This document shows positions 22,557 to 34,249 of a stretch of 64,000 nt of DNA, in pieces. Each line of letters opens with the position of its first letter. Positions within the stretch are counted from its first letter, which is position 1. Both the position numbers and the translations under genes were made by a program. The DNA is from Ryuthela nishihirai (taxonomy: Eukaryota; Arthropoda; Arachnida; Araneae; Heptathelidae), in the NCBI GenBank assembly GCA_038380435.1, contig JAWZYU010000020.1, positions 48,144,307-48,208,306 on the forward strand, written 5' to 3'. A model generated the notes under the pieces. That model had not been told where the DNA came from. It was given only the letters and a program-made list of their open reading frames with translations, and searched no databases.

Positions 22557-23470
22557 GGCTGATGATATCGCCCTCCTTTCCCCCTCATTGGGTCCAGTGA
22601 TTGCTATAGACAGGCTGCAGAGATGTCTTGATGAGGTGGAGGGGTGAATATGATAAATGGAAGGTCAAGATAAACACTGAGAAGAGCACTGCCATCCTCT
22701 TCAGTGGAAAACTTATTAAAAACCCAAAACGTTTAAATAAACCAATTGAATGGCAAAAGGCCATCAAATACTTGGGTATAGCCCTACATCAAAAGCTCAA
22801 ATGGGACTCTCATATTCATGATATTATAACTAAAGTCAATGCAGTGAGATATCAATGTCGACTAGGACCTCTCCTTTGGAGAAATGCTATCTTGATGATT
22901 GACCATAAATTATTATTGTACAACATGATCATTCATTCGATAATAACTTATGCTTCCCCTATATGGATGAACACCACCTTAACGAATATATGCAAGATTC
23001 AGGTCTTGCAAAACAAAATATTGAGATCTGCGGTCGATGCCCCTGGTTTGCTACTAACAGATAACTTCATAAAGACTTGAGCATCGACCACTTATATATA
23101 TTCATATTAAATGCATCTCAAAAAGATTTTTTGAGGCTGTTAAAAATAATCCTAATGAGATTATTTCTTCTTTGCTTAATTATGATCATAATGTTCTTAA
23201 TAAGTACAAGAGGCCTAAAATGATGGCTTTCTCTGAGGAAAGCTACTCGTTTTAGGTCTTTTGTGCATGATATTATGCTATTTTTTAGTTTGTGTTTTAT
23301 GTTAGCCTCTAGGGGCCCACCCACAGGTGGTTTACTTGTTATATGTTTTTATGTATAAAACATATAAGAATTTTGTAACTAAAAAGAAGTTATCTAGTTA
23401 GTATTGCACTTTAATTAAGATCGGTGTACCTTCGGGTCTTACCAGTATTTTACAGTACCTGTATTTTACA
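22557..23470 (+). pseudogene. LINE (Jockey-like) 3' portion starting at the RT catalytic ADD
   Basis: The copy begins with GCTGATGATATCGCC, coding the ADDIA of the reverse transcriptase catalytic box, so it is 5'-truncated exactly in the active site. After a frame change near 22635 the C-terminal half runs to about 23078: YDKWKVKINTEKSTAILFSG, AIKYLGIALHQKLKWDSHI, IITYASPIWMNTT, IQVLQNKILRSAVDAPG. Two more frame changes lead to a tail ending NKYKRPKMMAFSEESYSF at 23255. The 3' UTR contains a small stem region, GGGGCCCACCCACAGGTGG, shared in inverted orientation with the copy at 29607. The intact protein would copy element RNA into nicked chromosomal DNA. This copy cannot make it, because the endonuclease and most of RT are absent. 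Confidence 0.88.
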
Positions 23471-23890
23471 TTTTTTTTCAGTTTTAATATCCCAATGAAT
23501 ATACTTATGACAACTGGGCATTTTCTCAGATGGAGGTGACAATGGGTAATGTTTTACCTAGAACATCGCATATCCATACGCGATCTACGATAGTATTGCA
23601 CTCTCTAAATGTGGTGTGATATAAGAGACTTTGGTTCCCCCCCCCCCGTGGTTTGTTGTGTTAAAAATGAATTACTTAGTTCGAGTTGAAAATCTCTGAT
23701 TTTTCCACCTCACCGACAGTTGGATTTTAGTAAGATAATTGCGTACGTTTTGCTATTTCGTGAATAACAAGCAAATTCAGGATCACAAAGGATCACCTAT
23801 CCTAAAGAATTCAATATCGTAAGTATTACTAGGATATAAGGAAATTAATGACCAGAAAGGTTTTCAATAGAAGTAAAACTTTAGGGAACC
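23471..23890. other. Anonymous sequence with a C homopolymer
   Basis: A run of 11 C lies at about 23637-23648. Units of the eroded tandem repeat recur at 23770-23860. No gene is seen. Confidence 0.45.
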
Positions 23891-24095
23891 CGTGAAACAA
23901 AATCTCAATCGAAATGACGCTGCAGTGAATGATGAAGCGAAATCTTAATACAATAGACATTTCCCTTTACGTTGAAAGTGAATTCTCGATAAAGTGAACG
24001 CTGCAGTGAATAATGAAACGAAATCTCAATGCAGTGAATAATGAAACGAAATCTCAATACAGTGAACTGTGAAACGAAATTTCAATGCAATGATC
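23891..24095 (+). repeat. Tandem repeat, unit about 27 bp
   Basis: The unit GAAACGAAATCTCAATGCAG TGAATAAT recurs about five times with substitutions. One central segment (23950-23985) is diverged. Confidence 0.75.
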
Positions 24096-24952
24096 ATAGA
24101 TTCTTTGCACTATCTGTTTATCTTATTGCTATTTCTCATTTCCCACCATTTCGTCTCATTTTATTGAAGCTTTGAAGAATGGGACGAAATGGAGAACAAA
24201 GATTTTTTTGCGAGCCATTATTCTCTGATCCTCCTACTGAAACTAATAAGAAACTTTCTGATCGAGCTGAAGGAAAGAATTTCCGAAGCTGAGAGAAGTT
24301 TTAACGGATCTTTGGGGAAACTTAGGAAATCGATGAACAGATAGATGAAGTGTGCAACGATAGGCAAATGAGCTATAAATAAAAGCCTGGATGCTATGCA
24401 GCTGAGGAAGAGGAGGAGTTACATCCGTCTCGTGTGACTCAGATGAAGGAGATAGGGAAATAAACTGGACCCTTTGGGATCAAAAAGAAAAGGATTGAGT
24501 GAGATAAAGAATCTAATTAATTGCCATTAATGTCTACGATTAAAGCTCTGGTGAAAAGCTTTATATATAAAACAAATATCTCTCCGAATACCTCCTTTTC
24601 TTCTGTTTACCTATTGAATATTTTACTGCTTTATTTTCTTTCTTTTTTAGAATTTCTTTCAAGACGATTCTTAAGGTTTTTTGTTAGTTAGATTACAAAT
24701 AAGGATAGTTTTAGTTTCCCATGCAAAACTGAAGTAAGGATTGTGATCCTGAATTAAATCCATTTCTAATTATATATTATTAAGAATGCGTATTAAGTAT
24801 TACTGAACTGATAAAAATTTCGCAATGACACCTATCTGTGATAGACCCTAGATCCCGAATGGTTATTGATTTGAAATTTTATATTTAGGAACGTTTTTAT
24901 CCTGGCCAGTTTCTCTGCGAATATATATCATATGACGTCAAAAGACGCTTTT
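24096..24952. other. Anonymous sequence
   Basis: I see no supported gene. The purine-rich part at 24230-24500 has no open frame of note. Confidence 0.45.
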
Positions 24953-25280
24953 TAACCATTGAGCAGCACTTTTATGTACACAGTTGACTAAATGTTTAGG
25001 TCACAAGCATCTTAATAAAGGCTCAGACTTGGATAAAGTTGGGAAACACACTGAACAGCAATTAGAAGACTATAGAAGCCTCGCTTCAGGAAGAAAAAGG
25101 CCATCCAGCGTATTCTTTAGCATTCAAATGGTGTGATTCTTCTGCACCTAAGAGGCTTAAAGTTCCATCTAACTGGTGGGGGCCTTTTCAAGCCTATGAC
25201 AGAGTGAGCTAGCGAGAAAACCATCAGTGCAGGCCCAGTGGGAACTCGGTCCAGGGAGCATCAGGTAACGATCCTGGAAC
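24953..25280 (-). mobile_element. SINE-A, very old copy
   Basis: The minus strand keeps the order of SINE-A blocks: TGAGCAGCACTTTTATGTAC, AAATGTTTAGGTCACAAG, GGCCATCCAGCGTATTCTTT, GGGGGCCTTTTCAAGCC and GTGGGAACTCGGTCC. It is heavily diverged. Confidence 0.75.
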
Positions 25281-26447
25281 GAATAATTATGGGCTTGTCA
25301 TGAAAAATAAATGTTTCTTTTTGTTTGTAGGGTGTTCAATCACAAGCAAAACTGAATAATTCTTACAGTTCAGGAAACAGGTATACAGAAAACAGTACTT
25401 CCACTAATATAAAGTTTTCTCTAATCTATATTAGACCAAAGATGTGAAAGTACCTGGCTGAGTGTATGGACTGTTTTGTCTATTTGGAACACTGCTAAAA
25501 AAATACTGTCAAAAGTTAATAAAACTGTTAAAAATCCTTTGTTTTAAACGAAGTAAATTAAAGAAATATATTTAATGCATTTGGAAAGGTTGCAGTGCTT
25601 TTAAAAGAAATTTTATTAAGTTTCTCATGTGCTGTAGCATCCAGATGAGTATCGTATCGTCATTCCATCCAAGGCAGAACCGGTACTCGCATGGATCTCT
25701 CGCTAACAGCATGGGTCTCTATTCGTACCTCTAGTGGCCTTGGGCTCTGAACCATTCCAGCCGATTGGTCCTATGTTTAGACGGTGAAGAACATTACACT
25801 GGTCTCCTCGCCTCACGAAACAAATTGCTTTGGAAAGCACAGTTATACCACTGGCTCCTTGGAGGTAATCCCTTAATTTGTCCATTAGAGATGAACTCGG
25901 GCTTTGTTGGGTCCGGTCGCCCAAAAATACAAATTATTTTTTTTGTTATGATTTGAACTTTTTAATCAGTCTTTAAGTAATTAAAAATAAGCACCACGTG
26001 ACCCATGAATTTCGGTTTCTGCTAGTATTTTTAATATTTTTCTTTCCAAATAGGATTAACATTTAAATTTTTTTCATAAAAAATATTAATAATATAAGAA
26101 TAAAAAAAATGCTTAGCGACCTGCATTTCTATATATATGTCTTATGTTAGAGAATTTTTTTTTCTCCAAATCTCGCTCTGTTTTTTTTAGTCCAAACTCA
26201 TTTCTATTTCCCACCACCGCAAAGGAATCTCTCAACGTCATTCGCCGGAATTAGCGATTCCCATGAGTTGTAAACCTGCATTGTGCCCCAGTCCTTGATT
26301 AACATATGCTTTGGTGTGCTCTATCACAGCGACAGCAACAATATATTACAGCACATACATTGTAGAGACCCATACGACGATGGCTACTACGGATCCTATC
26401 TACCATAATTCGTGAGGTATTCATCATTTGACGATATATGCGATAAT
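25281..26447. other. Anonymous sequence with one GC-richer block
   Basis: 25620-25930 is GC-richer than its surroundings and open for 73 codons on the minus strand and 63 on the plus. Neither frame shows a recognisable domain. It may be an unrecognised repeat. The remainder is AT-rich. Confidence 0.4.
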
Positions 26448-26660
26448 GCCTTAACAGCCTTAACTGGCATAGTGGTTAGGCAGCTAGCGACTGTTCCAGC
26501 AAGGCAAACTTTGTGTGTTGTGTTAGCTCTAACTAAGGCAGTGGTCAGCAGTGACTTCGGTCGTAGTAGGGCATGTCCTTGTATGAGAAGGCCTGTAAAA
26601 AGCTAGGAGTAGCTTCTAGGATTCATCTCTGTCCTATATGTCGCATATAAAAAAAAAAGT
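26448..26660 (+). mobile_element. SINE-C, decayed head
   Basis: It shares GGGCATGTCCTTGTATGAGA AGGCCTG with the copy at 4516 and ends in an A-rich tail. The segment AGCTAGGAGTAGCTTCTAGG and CTGTCCTATATG is also present, inverted, at about 41860-41925. Confidence 0.7.
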
Positions 26661-26679
26661 CGTATTGTTGGCATGTCCT

Positions 26680-26950
26680 GTTCTTTCCACAGTCGAAAAT
26701 CTCTTCAGCGATGAGCTTGGAAAGATCGCCATCATGAGGTTAGGACGTTAAGTAATCGCTTTGTGTGCAGGACCCTGTTCCCTTAGAATACGTTGAATGT
26801 ATAGAATGCGTCTTAGAGTAGGTTAGAGAATGGGACCAACAGCAACAGTTGGCCCCATTCTCCAACCTACTCTTTGGGTCTTTGTGACATGTCTATTTAC
26901 TGTATGTAGCTCACCGTATGAAAAAAAAGTGCTTCTCAGAAATAACAGAA
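26680..26950 (+). mobile_element. SINE-A, headless, with internal inverted duplication
   Basis: Core pieces remain (GAGCTTGGAAAGATCGCCAT, TAGGACGTTAAG, TTTGGGTCTTTGTGACATG, GTGCTTCTCAGAAATAAC). In the middle, 26816-26840 is the inverted copy of 26848-26872 (23 of 25 positions) with a 7-base loop, replacing normal SINE sequence. The 130-codon frame beginning inside it at 26830 is not a gene. Confidence 0.75.
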
Positions 26951-28150
26951 ATCATTCTAAACCACAGCCCAGAATGCAGGAAAAACGTGTCACCGATATT
27001 CTTTCTATCTATATAACCGGTTTCCCATGGGACCATTTGCTGTCTAATTTTAATGATTTGCACATATCATGCAACACAATGTTTGGTGACATTTGCATGG
27101 CTCTACCTTTCCTCTATCGTGGTGTTGCATTTTTATGTTTCGTGTTTAAATATCGAGAGTCAGCAATATTAGTTAGGTATTTAATGAATCGGGATTTTTC
27201 AATGCAGCAATGCCAGTTTTAATTGATAATCTGACAACTTATTTCAAATGGTTAAAATGAAAGCCATATCCATTGCATTAAAATAAATTATATAAGCGCA
27301 TTCAGAGAAATTTACGTGTACATTCCTAGAATTTTAGCATACTATTTATTTATTTGCAGAACGTACGAAGCTATTAAATATTTAATCTTCGATTCGTATT
27401 AAGAATCGAATGGATATTGATGCAATCGCATTAGTCCTAAAGAAATAAATAGATTGAATGGTAATGAAGCAAAACGTATTTTACTCCTAATTGTAAGTGA
27501 CTTTTGTTTGTTGCACTTAACGTGCTATACATAAATGATGTGACTTTTCACACTTCACTTCCTCAAATATCTTATTCTCTAAGGTAAATTGAAGTAACAA
27601 ATTGCAAAGTCATGGAGGTCACGATGTTTTTCGTTTTGAGAACACGGATTGTGGAAATATTATACTTATTTAAAAAAAAAGACAAGAAAAGAAATTTCGA
27701 GAAAAACAAATTTTAAGAAAGTAATTCAGAAAGATCAAGTGCTGATATCTAATCTGCGACAACAATCAATCTTTCTGAATTATTCTGAACACATTTGATC
27801 ACGTTACTCTCTCAATACTCTTGGAGACCAAAGAGTCATCTGGAGGTCACCTTCCCTATTTTTTTCTCCAAAACAATTATCACACAACTCTTTCAAAGGG
27901 CTCTTCGCTTCTCAAATACCACGTCAACATGGTAATTTCTTTTAAGTTCACATTTAATTGGCAACTGTTACAAGAACAACAGGCAAGAAACTACTGACGG
28001 AACTTTAATGAAGGAGCAATTACTAGTTGATTTTTTTTCCCGTTCCAATCTTTATATTTAAATTGCGAAATGTTTCGCTAATGAGTCTTCCTATCGTCCA
28101 CATAAACGTTTGGTAGTTTTCTTTCTCTAATAGCAAAGAGTGTAGCCAGA
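26951..28150. other. AT-rich anonymous sequence
   Basis: I see no supported gene or repeat. Confidence 0.5.
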
Positions 28151-28159
28151 GCCTCCCTC

Positions 28160-28650
28160 AAAGGACTAAAGATAAATATCCCACTCTTATCAGAGAAGAT
28201 GGTCTGGGAAGGTCCCGTAGGATTAAATATGTTCCTCTTTCAGGAACACATTCGTTCTGCGCGTACGTTAGGGACTTCTTGATATCCAGGGCATGACATC
28301 TGGGCGGTACAGCAGGCGACAGTGATGAATTCAGAAGAGAAACACGTGGATTTGCTCGAGCAATTTTCTCTAGATGGATGGAAAATCCATATGTTCCAGA
28401 GTATACTTTGGGCGCCAATATGGACGTCGTTTTAAGGTAAGCACCGAAGCATGGCGATTGCAGACAATAAGTGGCTCGAAATGTATTGACTGAGATGATC
28501 GGATTGTCTCCACGATTGCAGCGTTTTGGCATTTCTAATTACATGTCTGAGAAGACAACGGATGTAGGTGGAAATCAGATACGAAATGACCTGGCTGTGT
28601 TAGGGAAAGATGTATTTAAATTTGAATGGAAACATGATGATGATCGATAA
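28160..28650 (+). pseudogene. Unidentified coding-like stretch
   Basis: One + frame is nearly open from about 28166 to 28650. It reads KYPTLIREDGLGRSRRIKYV, then after a single TGA (near 28289) GDSDEFRRETRGFARAIFSR and YTLGANMDVVLR, followed by a stop at a possible donor, AGGTAAGC. After another stop it continues SPRLQRFGISNYMSEKTTDV and LAVLGKDVFKFEWKHDDDR. The composition looks protein-like and GC content is above the neighbourhood. The opposite strand is also open for 124 codons (28158-28532) but its protein looks less natural. I cannot name a family. It may be a decayed transposon gene, a processed pseudogene or chance. Confidence 0.3.
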
Positions 28651-28739
28651 GCCAGTAATGATGAGATAACTGGAGATGAAATGGATGGGCAGTTAGTAGT
28701 TGGATTATATTATCTGTGAATGACAACTTTTGTTTTCTG

Positions 28740-29606
28740 AAAAATGCGACAGATCACAAGTATTCCGTTGCTCAGAAAGAGGTTGGAGAAAGAGCCAACA
28801 GACAGCTATACTAAAACTATGAACGTGTTTTGCAACATCCTTTTACAACGTGAGAACCATACAATTGAAAGGAAGTTAATCTGGATTCTTTACTGAGTAT
28901 CATCCGGACTTTTTACTGTCTTCTAGACTTCTTCTAGAGGTGTACTACAGCAATTCCGATAATCTAAACTTTGGCAGAGTTATGATTTGATGTTCAATTT
29001 TCAAGGAAGTGACCGGTTATAACAAGGTAATTTGATGACCTTTCGGTGAGGCTAACTATAATAATACTATATATTTTGCCGTTTGTTAATTGAATATGAC
29101 CAAACAGATAATAAATGAACTTATTTTATAAATAAAGCAATTAATTTGCAAGAAATAAGTGAAATCTGAACAATTATTCACTTTAAATACAAATGCACTA
29201 ACTAGACTGATGACTAATTACTATTGACCCTCATTTAATGGCAAATACTAAACGAATATAACAGTCAAAAGTTCAGTTACGAAGTTTTCTACACAACAAA
29301 TTATGGAATTGATTTGTACTAAAAATCTTTCTTACTATATATATATATACAATACGTTTACTGGTAATATTCTCTTAAACAACCGAAAACGCTCCGTTTC
29401 ACCAAAAAACTATTAAATAAATAACGACAATCTAAGCAGACACCCGTGCATTGTACAAAGCAAAATTACTTAACAACTTATTTTCAACTTCTACATTTTC
29501 GTAGATCACTGATCGTATAATCGTATTCGATGTAACGGTAATAATTTACCCGTAACCATCTCCATCATAAAGATATGCCTATTTGGTATGAGTAAGAACA
29601 AAAAAT
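28740..29606. other. AT-rich anonymous sequence
   Basis: I see no gene. A short TA microsatellite lies at 29335-29352. Confidence 0.5.
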
Positions 29607-30045
29607 ATAAGTAAACCACCCTTAGGTGGGCCCCTAAGGGCAAACATAAGAAAAACTAAAAATAGCAATAAAATTGTATAAGAAACCTAAAACGGGTAGG
29701 TCTCCTCAGAGAACGCTACCGTTTTAGGCCTTTTGTACTTGTTCAAAACAGTATGATCGTAAAGAATCAGAGAAGAAATAATCTCATTTGGATTATTGCC
29801 TACAGCCTCAAAAAAGCTTTTTGAGGTGCGTTTTATATATGTATATATATGTATGGTCGATGCCCAGGTCTTTATGAAGTTGTCTGTTAGTGACAAAACA
29901 GGGGGCATCGACCGCAGTTCTCAAAATCTTGTTCTGTAAGACCTGAATCTTATGAATATTGGAGGGTGTAGTATTCGCCCATATGGGTGAAGCATAGAGA
30001 ATCACCGGTCTGATGATTTTTACATTTTCCAAACTAATACTCCTT
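29607..30045 (-). pseudogene. LINE (Jockey-like) 3' end, same family as 22557
   Basis: The minus strand encodes the last ~110 residues of a reverse transcriptase. One frame (29808-30032) carries VILYASPIWANTTPSNIHKI and VLQNKILRTAVDAP. A frame change after LKKLF leads to EAVGNNPNEIISSLILYDH and NKYKRPKTVAFSEETYPF, with the stop at 29687. The 3' UTR at 29607-29686 has ACCACCCTTAGGTGGGCCCC, the inverted counterpart of the UTR motif near 23305. The copy is strongly 5'-truncated, keeping only the RT tail. The two copies share the NKYKRPK..AFSEE terminal motif, so they belong to one family. The protein function in the intact element is target-primed reverse transcription. Confidence 0.88.
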
Positions 30046-31068
30046 TTAAACTAAATTGTCTGTTCCATTACAAACATGACGCAATTTTACAGCGCAAACC
30101 TCATCTCGTGATAGAATAATCACGCTTTTAAATTATTGCACGTGAACATGCAGTTTCAATAATATGCACGTACTCCTTGTTTTACAAAAGGGTTATTTCC
30201 TTGACATCGTTCGTAATACGAAAATTAGTTTCTTATTAATTTTCGAGCGGTATAATTTTTCGAGCTAAAAATAGCAGTAAAATTGTATAAGAAACGAAAA
30301 ATCCTGCTGAGAGTTGCATACATGCATATTTAACCTTTTGTGGTCCATACTGTTAGGTGCATTTCTTGCAATATGCGATGGAATTTTTACTCTAAAATAC
30401 TAATTTACAGATGCAAAGAGCTTAATGATATTTCACATGTCTTGATAACTCTTATCTCTTTAATCACGTTAGATTCTGCTTAATCGTTTTTTTCTAAATA
30501 GCAGAAATGTTGGTTTTAGCTACAAAGAGGCAGAAAATGAAATAGTGAGTCGATCTCGACATAGGACTGCAATGTATTGATACTAAAATTTTGGTACTTA
30601 TGAAAAATATATTTTAAAAACAAAACACATTAGGCCCTAATTAATCATTTGAGATACTTCCTTCAAGATCATGGTGAATGGAAGGTAAATTAGTAATAAC
30701 GAGATTAATATTGTATGGAGAGTAGGGCCCATGGAAAAAATAAAACTAGTGATCAACATCACTAACCATGATACATCATATCACAGTGTGCAATGTTTAT
30801 TACATTGTATATTCGAGCTTACACTACATTGAAGACAAGCGTGAAGAAGAAGGATTTAATAGGAATAGTAGTGTTTAAAATGAAAAAAAAATCTATACAA
30901 GAACTCAATTTTTATGATACGGATATAAGTATTCCTTTTTTAAGGCATTGATATGAATACTCCATATATTTCTTTCGGTATCTTTATTTTTACTGACATT
31001 TTTTAGTATGTAAATGGGAATAATGTACAATCAATCAACAGATGATCGGATTGTCTCTACTAATAGGT
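30046..31068. other. AT-rich anonymous sequence
   Basis: I see no supported gene. A short repeated phrase, AAAAATAGCAGTAAAATTGTAT, links 30267 with the LINE UTR region at 29660. Confidence 0.45.
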
Positions 31069-31332
31069 ATATTAATTAGGCCCGGATCTAGAAAAAAAAT
31101 CGCGGGGAGGGAGGAAAGAAACACAATTAAGACAGAAAAATGTAAAAAGGAGGACAAGGTGCTAGATTTCAAATACAGTATAACATTTTTTCCTCCATTT
31201 TACAGGCCTAAATATTTTCTTTGAAATTTTAATACATTTTGCATCAATTTCCCTTACTAGCATTCTTAAGGGGGGAGGGGGGAGGGTGGCTCCCTTTACA
31301 TCCCCCTTTCTAGATCCGGCTCTGATATCAAT
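31069..31332. mobile_element. hAT-like MITE
   Basis: The ends are TAGGCCCGGATCTAGA (31077) and TCTAGATCCGGCTCTG (ending 31324), inverted with few mismatches. The flanks ATATTAAT (31069-31076) and ATATCAAT (31325-31332) match at 7 of 8 bases, fitting an 8-bp hAT duplication. The interior is purine-rich and non-coding. Confidence 0.72.
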
Positions 31333-31589
31333 TGTAAAATGATTACATGACTATTAAAAAAATTTATCCAATTGAAATGGTTCTAACGATATCCACACAC
31401 ATATATTTAACCAACTTCTACAAGAGTAAATAATTAACTTGGACGTAGACGATCATAAAAGCATAATCTCATACACCATTATGCCCAATATAAAATAATA
31501 TAAATATTTCCATAATAACATAATTTCAGTTCTTGTAACATCTAAATTCATTCTATTTCGACAGACATTCAGCTGACACTTCATTGAAT

Positions 31590-32130
31590 ACCGGTCCACT
31601 GTTATGTCAATAGAAACTCTGATACAGAACTCAGTTGCTTTTTATGAGAAATATCACTGAAGACAATTTAAAGATCAAATCTATTTAAATCTAGAATTTT
31701 CAGTAATATTCTTTCTGTATTTGGAGAGTTGCGGAAATTGGAATATTTAACAGAAAATAACAGACGTATTTAACTCTGAAAAGTAAATGAAAACAAGTAA
31801 AACGAAGGAAATAACTGATAAGCTAAACTTTACTAAAACGTGAAAGAGTATTTTTAATAGTACGAGACGGAATTACGTTTTCTGCGTTTTTTTTTTTCTT
31901 TTGCAGAATGATTATGATAAATGTTTCAGCTTCCATAGCTCTTTAGAGGTTGCAGAGGTTGGTACTGAACGTTGTTACTGAATGTATTATTGGAAATAGA
32001 GACTGAAATAGATTTCATTTAGATCATTAACTTGTCTTCAGTCACTATTTTTTTTTCAAGGAAGAAAGCTTATTTCAGAAGATACTGAAAAAGATACTGA
32101 ACAATATTTACTATATAATAATTGCAACTG
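31590..32130. mobile_element. Fold-back MITE relic related to 12288 and 34250
   Basis: The left block ACTGAAGACAATTTAAAGAT with TTGGAATATTTAAC and the right block TCCATAGCTCTTTAGAGG with CTTGTCTTCAGTCAC are inverted relatives of each other and of the arms at 34300 and 34600. The ends are not sharp. Confidence 0.45.
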
Positions 32131-32156
32131 CACAGCTTAACCTAAATGCTTCCTTG

Positions 32157-32466
32157 GTCAGCGTTGAGATTTATCTCCACAAAACTCCCCGCCCTGCCCT
32201 CGTCCAGTAGGGGACACCAATGGGCTTGGAAAGGCCGCCGTTCGACGGATGGGACGTTAAGCCGTGGCCCCGTATGCGGAAGAGCCATACCCTGTGCACG
32301 TTAAAGAACACGCTGGATGGCCTTGGCGGGAGGCTACCATCTGTCTCCCAACAGCTGTTCCAGTGGGTCTCCTCCCCTAACCTTCTCTGAGCCTTCGGGG
32401 TCCTTGTGACCTGGCCATTTAGCCCATGGCGTGCAAAAAAGTGCCGCTCAGAGGTAAAACAACCCA
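32157..32466 (+). mobile_element. SINE-A without tRNA head, first of a dimer
   Basis: This starts at GGTCAGCGTTGAGATTTATC, the junction right after the tRNA-like head, and runs through a well-preserved body to AAAACAACCCAACC. It joins directly to a second headless copy. Confidence 0.92.
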
Positions 32467-32775
32467 ACCTGCGTCGAGATTTATTACCACAAAATTCCCC
32501 GCCCTGCCCTCGGTCAGTAGAGGACACCGATGGGCTTGGAAAGGTCGCCATCCGTCGGATGGGACACTAAGCGGTACTCTATTGTGCGAGATCTTGTGCA
32601 CGTTAAAGAACACGCTGCATGGCATCAACCGGAGGCTACCACGTGTTTCCTAACAGCTGTCCAGTGGGTCCCTCGCCTCACAACCTTCTCTGAGACTTTG
32701 GAGTCTTCTGAACTGGCCATTTAATTCATTGTGATAAAAAAAAGTGCCACTCAGAGATAAAACAACCAACCCATA
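32467..32775 (+). mobile_element. SINE-A without tRNA head, second of a dimer
   Basis: This starts TGCGTCGAGATTTATTACC at the same internal position as its neighbour and ends GTGCCACTCAGAGATAAAAC followed by CCAACCC. It is more diverged than the first unit, so the two are not a recent tandem duplication. Confidence 0.92.
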
Positions 32776-33912
32776 CTTTATTTAAAAACTATAATTTTTT
32801 GTTCGGGTTTTGGAATGCAAAAATTTTGAGCCATTCTCTTGAAAAATATTTGTTAATTACTGCACGAAATTTATTCTTACTTCTAAAAACAGATCATGTT
32901 TTCATCTTCCATTTACTCGGCTATTCGAACCAAATATCAAAGCTTTTATTTGCGTGCTTTCATTTTCTAGTTTCCCCCCCCCCCAAAAAAAAAATGCTTT
33001 TAAATCATTATTAATAAAAACTTGTGTAAAAAAAACTGAAATACGACAGAAGATAAATTTTTAAATCTAGCGAGTTTTACATTTATAGTTCTTTAAGTTC
33101 TTTGCATTACTTTCGACACTATTCTTTATATGCGAAAAAAAAAGTCCGAAAGAAAGAAAAAGCAGTCCACTTTCAGAACGGCAAATTAGCAAGTGCATTT
33201 CAGCATTCAGTCAGTATATTATTTTGAAGACTCTTAAGTTATAAAAGAGTATCTCGTATTATTCTCTGTTACGAATAAGACGGCTAAACTTCGCGTAGCA
33301 TATTATTCTAAAGTGCGTCTTCATTAGCGTTGTTTTTAAACATTCATTCCTACTTAAGGCGGTCGAGTTGTTTTCTTTGGAACCCTGAACTGCTGTAGCC
33401 TCATCAAGCAAGCACTTAAAACATTTTGATGTTCAAGGAGTTATCACGTACGTAGCCCGACATTTATTGCAGCATAACGCTTTTATTTTTGAAGTTGTCT
33501 CATATATCGACTCACACAACAAAAATGCCTCAAGCACGTTTATTATCGTTAAAGTTTCAGTCTTTACTTTTCATTTTGAATTGATTTCTTTAATCGCATC
33601 CAATTAAAAGAAATCCCTTAAGGGCATTTAACTATAAATGATGTCCTCCTCTTCTCCATAATTTACTCATTTACGTGAGGAGTTGCTTGGCAACAACTGA
33701 TGGAGAGATGCGCATCAGTTGTCCTATAAGATTCGACGAAAAGTCCATTGCCTCTGATCATTATCCGCTTTGGCTTGCTGCTGCTGCTTTGTCATTACCA
33801 TTCTCTTTCAGGAAGGTTGCAATATTTTGTTACGGGATTTTTGGTCATTTTTTTTAAATCAAAATCCATTTTTAATGATTGGTTTATTGCATAGAATATA
33901 CACTACTGTACC
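32776..33912. other. Anonymous sequence
   Basis: C and A homopolymers lie near 32976-32995. No gene is supported. A polypyrimidine-AG (TCTCTTTCAG near 33810) is present, but the downstream frame shows nothing recognisable. Confidence 0.45.
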
Positions 33913-34220
33913 GTAAGATTAGGGTTGGGTTGGGTTGTTTTACCTCTGAGCGGCACTTTTTTGCACACCATGGGCTAAATGGCCAGGTCACATGGACCCC
34001 GAAGGCTCAGAGAAGGTTGGGGGAGGGGACCCACTGGAACAGCTGTTGGGAGACAGATGGTAGTCTCCCGTCAAGGCCATCGAGTGTGTTCTTTAACGTG
34101 CACAGGGTATGGCTCTCCCGCACACGGGGCCACGGCTTAACGTCCCATCCGACGGACGGCGGCCTTTCCAAGCCCATCGGTGTCCCCTACTGACCGTGGA
34201 CAGGGCGGGTAAGATTAGGG
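33913..34220 (-). mobile_element. SINE-A, 5'-truncated, young, 12-bp target duplication
   Basis: The SINE (33925-34208) is flanked by GTAAGATTAGGG at 33913-33924 and 34209-34220. It is nearly identical to the reference copy at 7068 over about 280 bp but ends before the tRNA head. The tail is a CCAACC repeat. Confidence 0.95.
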
Positions 34221-34249
34221 AGTTTAATTGTTATGTTAATGACAATCTA

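Noticed and set aside
26226..26310. Second Cys-containing exon (SCKPALCPSP) after a TTTTTTTTAG acceptor
   Set aside because: The frame ends after 33 codons with no donor, and only two cysteines are present.
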